A model generated the notes under the pieces. That model saw only the letters and a program-made list of their open reading frames with translations. It searched no databases and was not told the origin of the DNA. The position numbers and the translations under genes were made by a program. From Candidatus Villigracilis propinquus (GTDB lineage: Bacteria > Chloroflexota > Anaerolineae > Anaerolineales > Villigracilaceae): DNA of 64,000 nucleotides. The DNA is taken from contig JADKDM010000009.1 in the NCBI GenBank assembly GCA_016714565.1, positions 1 to 64,000 of the forward strand, written 5' to 3'. This document shows positions 60,864 to 64,000 of this stretch, one piece after another. Each line of letters begins with the position of its first letter. Position 1 is the stretch's first letter.

Positions 60864-62297
60864 ATGAAAATAAACCCACCTTTTGATGAAGCAGGCGTTG
60901 AATATCAACACACCCGCACGACACACTGGAACAAGGTCGCGCAAAAACGCGACCACTGGCGCGGGATGGGACGCTGGTATCACCGCCGACTAAATGACAT
61001 CTACAAATTTCTTGTCAACCCAAACCAGCGCATCCTTGAAATTGGCTGTGGCACGGGAAGTTTGATCGCGCACCTGAAACCGTCTCACGGGGTCGGCGTG
61101 GATTTCTCGCCCGAGATGATCGCGCGCGCCAAACAGAGCCATCCCGAGATCGAATATCACCAGCTCGACGCGCATGATCTCTCCAGCCTCGAAGGCACCT
61201 TCGATGTCGTTATTTTTTCAGACACCGTCAACGACCTGTGGGATGTGCAGCGCGCGCTGGAACAGGTCAAGAAATTCTGCACGCCGCAGACCCGCCTCAT
61301 CCTGAATTTTTACAGCCATCTTTGGCAGCTCCCGCTCACCCTCGCGCAAAGCGCAAATCTCGCCGCGCCCATGCTCAGCCAAAACTGGCTCACCCCCGAA
61401 GACATCGACAACATGCTGCGCCTCGCAGGGTTTGAAAGCATTCGCACACTTTGCGAAGTCCTATGGCCCCTGCCCCTTGGCGGCTTCGCAGACCGCTTCC
61501 TCGTCAAACTCTGGCCCTTTCGCAGTTTCGGCCTCTCCAATTTTGTAGTCGCCCGCCCCGCTCCGCAGCCCGTCAAAGAACCGAGCGTCTCCGTTGTAGT
61601 CGCCGCGCGCAATGAAGCAGGGAACATCAAATCTATTTTTGAACGCCTGCCCAGGATGGGATCACGAACCGAGCTGGTCTTCGTGGAAGGACATTCCCGT
61701 GATAATACCTACGAAGCCATCGAAAAGGAAATGGCGCTTCATCCTTTAACCCCGAGCCTGCTCTTTCGTCAACCGGGCATTGGCAAAGCTGACGCCATCC
61801 GCCTCGGCTTCGAGAAAGCCACCGGCGATATTCTCATGATCCTCGATGCAGACCTCACTGTCCCACCGGAAGATCTGCCGCGCTTCTACGAAGCCATCAC
61901 CACCGGCAAAGGCGAATTCATCAACGGCGTGCGCCTCGTCTACCCGATGGAAAAGGAAGCCATGCGCACCCTGAACTTCATCGGCAATAAATTATTCAGC
62001 CTGACATTTTCCTGGATGCTCGGGCAGCCCATCAAAGACACACTCTGCGGCACAAAAGTGATGTGGAAAAAAGAATACGAGGAGATCGCCGCCAACCGCT
62101 CCTACTTCGGCGACTTCGACCCCTTTGGCGATTTTGACCTGATCTTCGGCGCGGCAAAACTGAACCGCAAGATCATCGACCTCCCTATCCGCTACCGCGA
62201 GCGCACCTATGGCACCACCAACATCTCCCGCTGGAAACACGGTCTGCTCCTGTTACGGATGGTTGCATTCGCAGCGCGAAGAATTAAGTTTGTATAA
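60864..62297 (+). CDS. Methyltransferase-GT2 glycosyltransferase fusion
   Basis: This 477-residue protein has two enzymes in one chain. Residues 1-220 are a class I methyltransferase: RILEIGCGTGSLIAHL, VGVDFSPEMIARA, FDVVIFSDTVNDLWD. Residues 235-477 are a GT2 transferase: VSVVVAARNEAGNIKSIF, LVFVEGHSRDNTYEAI, the DxD-type ILMILDADLTVPPEDL and CGTKVMWKKEYEE. YRERTYGTTNISRW follows, a dolichol-phosphate-mannose-synthase-like C-terminus. It may make a polyprenyl-phosphate sugar for the GT-C enzymes. It is divergent from the regulator. Confidence 0.9.
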   Translation: MKINPPFDEAGVEYQHTRTTHWNKVAQKRDHWRGMGRWYHRRLNDIYKFLVNPNQRILEIGCGTGSLIAHLKPSHGVGVDFSPEMIARAKQSHPEIEYHQLDAHDLSSLEGTFDVVIFSDTVNDLWDVQRALEQVKKFCTPQTRLILNFYSHLWQLPLTLAQSANLAAPMLSQNWLTPEDIDNMLRLAGFESIRTLCEVLWPLPLGGFADRFLVKLWPFRSFGLSNFVVARPAPQPVKEPSVSVVVAARNEAGNIKSIFERLPRMGSRTELVFVEGHSRDNTYEAIEKEMALHPLTPSLLFRQPGIGKADAIRLGFEKATGDILMILDADLTVPPEDLPRFYEAITTGKGEFINGVRLVYPMEKEAMRTLNFIGNKLFSLTFSWMLGQPIKDTLCGTKVMWKKEYEEIAANRSYFGDFDPFGDFDLIFGAAKLNRKIIDLPIRYRERTYGTTNISRWKHGLLLLRMVAFAARRIKFV

Positions 62298-62318
62298 AAA
62301 CTCTTTCAAGGAATCCTC

Positions 62319-62963
62319 ATGTCTCAAAAACTAAAACTGCTCCCCGCCGAAAAATACAAAGGTGTCAATCAGTACGACCCCATAAAATTCTATTACTGGC
62401 CCATCTTCGGCCGCATGTACCGCGAACGTGTGGAACTGGCATTGAATGAATGCACAGGCGGTGAGCGCATCCTTGAAGTCGGCTTCGGGACTGGGCTTGC
62501 CTTCCCCAACTTGCATGACAACTACAAGGAAATCCACGGCATTGACCTGACCGCCGATATTGACGCCGTCAAATCTGTATTCGAGCCGATGGGAATTCCG
62601 CTCTACCTGAAAAAAGGCGATGTGCTGGACATGCCCTACTACGAGGATAATTTCTTTGATACCGTGTTGATGGTCAGCATATTGGAACACTTAAAGCCGC
62701 TTGAGCTGGAGCAGGCCTTCGCGGAAGTGAAGCGCGTCCTCAAGCCGGGTGGGCAAATGGTGTATGGAACTCCCGTCGAAAAACCGTTCATGGTCTTCAT
62801 GTTCAAAATGCTGGGACACACCATCCGCGACGAACACTTCTCCACCGAAAAAGAGATCGCCGCCGCCGCGCACAAGGTTTTCTCAAGCGGCAAGGTGATT
62901 GAGATGAAAAGCACGCCGCCCATCGCAGGCACGGTCTACACCGTTGGAAATTTCATCAAGTAA
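62319..62963 (+). CDS. Class I SAM-dependent methyltransferase
   Basis: This 214-residue protein has RILEVGFGTGLAFPNL as motif I, IHGIDLT, VLDMPYYEDNFFDTVLMVSILEHL and LKPGGQMVYGTP. The family includes phosphatidylethanolamine and ubiquinone methyltransferases. It lies 21 bases after the fusion gene with AAGGAATCC before the start, and ends at a strong terminator. The acceptor is unknown. Confidence 0.88.
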   Translation: MSQKLKLLPAEKYKGVNQYDPIKFYYWPIFGRMYRERVELALNECTGGERILEVGFGTGLAFPNLHDNYKEIHGIDLTADIDAVKSVFEPMGIPLYLKKGDVLDMPYYEDNFFDTVLMVSILEHLKPLELEQAFAEVKRVLKPGGQMVYGTPVEKPFMVFMFKMLGHTIRDEHFSTEKEIAAAAHKVFSSGKVIEMKSTPPIAGTVYTVGNFIK

Positions 62964-62964
62964 T

Positions 62965-62994
62965 AAAAACGGCCACCGAACGGTGGCCGTTTTT
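62965..62994. terminator. Strong rho-independent terminator
   Basis: AAAAACGGCCACC (62965-62977) and GGTGGCCGTTTTT (62982-62994) form a perfect 13-base stem with a GAAC loop. A T run follows on the + strand and an A run precedes, so it works in both directions between convergent genes. Confidence 0.92.
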
Positions 62995-64000
62995 TCAACG
63001 CACTCTCTCGTAGATCTGAATTCTGGGGTTGACCGCTGATATGGAAACCTGCGGCAGATAGGGCGGCAAACTGTAGGCGAATTCCTTTAGCAGGCGGTAC
63101 GTGGTGATCTCCCCTGCAAGTAATTTTTTGAAGAAGTCACATTCCACGGGATTCGTTTCGCAGATCGAATCGTTGTAAAACCTTGAATAGGTGAGGGTGT
63201 CTATTACAAAGTAATCGGTATCGCGGGCCAGCAACCCCTGCTCACCGAGGTTGTATTCATAGCGTCCGCCGGTGGGTACAATATCCGTTGGATACTTTAC
63301 AAAATAGATCGGGTAGTTGTGCGCGCGCTCGAATTGCTTTTTATTGATAAGCGGCGGGTAGAGGGTGTATTCCATGCTCTTCTGGTATCCGCGCATGGAT
63401 GCGATATATTCACTGGCAGGGATGCGTGCATCGTTCTCGAACAACAGGGCAATGCTCACCAAACGAAGGAGGGAATAGCTGATCCCAACCACAAGCAGGG
63501 CGATTATCACCGGCTGGATAAAATTCAAATTCATGCGCTTTGCAATAGCAGCAATTTCATCCACCAGAAACGCGCCAAGGATCGCTAAAAACGGTACAAA
63601 GGGAATGAAGTACCGCCCAATATAGTTAATGGATATCATAAAGGGCAGGTCAAAGATCAGCACGGCAGCCATGAGAACGCCCACTCCCTGTGCCAGCTTA
63701 TTTTCAAAGGAGACCTTCCCAATTTTCGACAAGATCAGCCGCGCAGCAAACCACAGGAACGCGATGATGAAGATATAGTAAGCGAAAGCCCCAACCGCCT
63801 CTTTGAACACCGCCCATTGACCGTACAACCCGAGCGGCGAGCCGGAGTTGAATCCATATTGGGGATAATTCTGCAGGGCGGGGATCACATGCGAAAAATA
63901 ATAGACCGGCGAGAACAGCGCCTTCGGTGTACCGAGGCTGTATCCTAAAAGAGAGATCACACCGCCGAGGAAAAGGGTCCCGATCATGGAAAGCCAGCGG
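62995..64000 (-). CDS. GT-C-like membrane glycosyltransferase, partial
   Basis: The frame is open to the window edge, so the N-terminus is missing. The visible 335 residues have about seven helices (for example FENKLAQGVGVLMAAVLIF and FIPFVPFLAILGAFLVDEI) and a soluble C-terminal tail of about 120 residues with RYEYNLGEQGLL. A stretch FSPVYYFSHVIPALQNYPQYGF lies in a loop. The layout matches the other GT-C proteins in the window. Donor and acceptor are unknown. Confidence 0.75.
   Translation of the reverse strand, partial: RWLSMIGTLFLGGVISLLGYSLGTPKALFSPVYYFSHVIPALQNYPQYGFNSGSPLGLYGQWAVFKEAVGAFAYYIFIIAFLWFAARLILSKIGKVSFENKLAQGVGVLMAAVLIFDLPFMISINYIGRYFIPFVPFLAILGAFLVDEIAAIAKRMNLNFIQPVIIALLVVGISYSLLRLVSIALLFENDARIPASEYIASMRGYQKSMEYTLYPPLINKKQFERAHNYPIYFVKYPTDIVPTGGRYEYNLGEQGLLARDTDYFVIDTLTYSRFYNDSICETNPVECDFFKKLLAGEITTYRLLKEFAYSLPPYLPQVSISAVNPRIQIYERVR

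Overview
The window looks like a chromosomal segment of an uncultured Anaerolineae-type Chloroflexota. This is an inference from four things: moderate GC content, several long GT-C membrane glycosyltransferases, Thr/Pro-rich lipoprotein linkers, and dispersed palindromic repeats with CGTCATTGCGAG ends. There are no rRNA or tRNA genes, no replication genes and no CRISPR array.

Region 1 (1-4127) is the distal end of an integron gene-cassette array. Four small genes on the + strand are a nucleotidyltransferase, a WG-like unknown, a methyltransferase and a DUF1801 protein. They are separated by attC-like sites with RYYYAAC...GTTRRRY ends. No integrase is in view; it should lie left of base 1. The array runs out into a decayed HSL-type esterase pseudogene.

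Region 2 (4128-36180) is a surface-polysaccharide locus, mostly on the minus strand. It holds a sulfatase lipoprotein, GT-C and GT2 glycosyltransferases, a KpsS-like transferase, two PAPS-dependent sulfotransferases, and a fused ATP sulfurylase/APS kinase that makes PAPS. It also holds a nonulosonate (sialic/legionaminic-like) module: a NeuB-like synthase, a cytidylyltransferase-HAD fusion and a PtmA-like dehydrogenase. Region 3 (36401-42823) holds another GT-B-like protein, a PAS-GGDEF diguanylate cyclase and a large lipoprotein that looks like a pseudo-protease. Region 4 (42824-60778) is a long minus-strand gene run. It contains glycosyltransferases, SpsF, a DUF4910 aminopeptidase-like protein, an AAC(3)-like acetyltransferase, a second NeuB, a PseB-like dehydratase, methyltransferases and a Wzm/Wzt ABC exporter. 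Two nucleotide-sugar epimerases follow, and at its upstream end is a winged-helix regulator. Region 5 (60864-64000) holds a methyltransferase-GT2 fusion, another methyltransferase and a partial membrane glycosyltransferase.

Taken together, the cluster should build a sulfated, methylated, nonulosonate-bearing glycan exported by the Wzm/Wzt pathway. The main novel signal is a shared palindrome, AATTCA-N5-TGAATT. It sits on a strong promoter in front of the winged-helix regulator (60794), in front of a sulfotransferase (25732), and in the divergent promoter between the PAPS-synthesis gene and a membrane glycosyltransferase (32305). This suggests a dedicated sulfation regulon.

Other notable signals are: heptanucleotide (7-bp period) degenerate repeats at about a dozen loci, some inside genes; an array of DnaA-box-like words spaced by 21 bp at 50360-50690; five copies of a palindromic MITE-like repeat; and three frameshifted genes between 43.8 and 50.3 kb.
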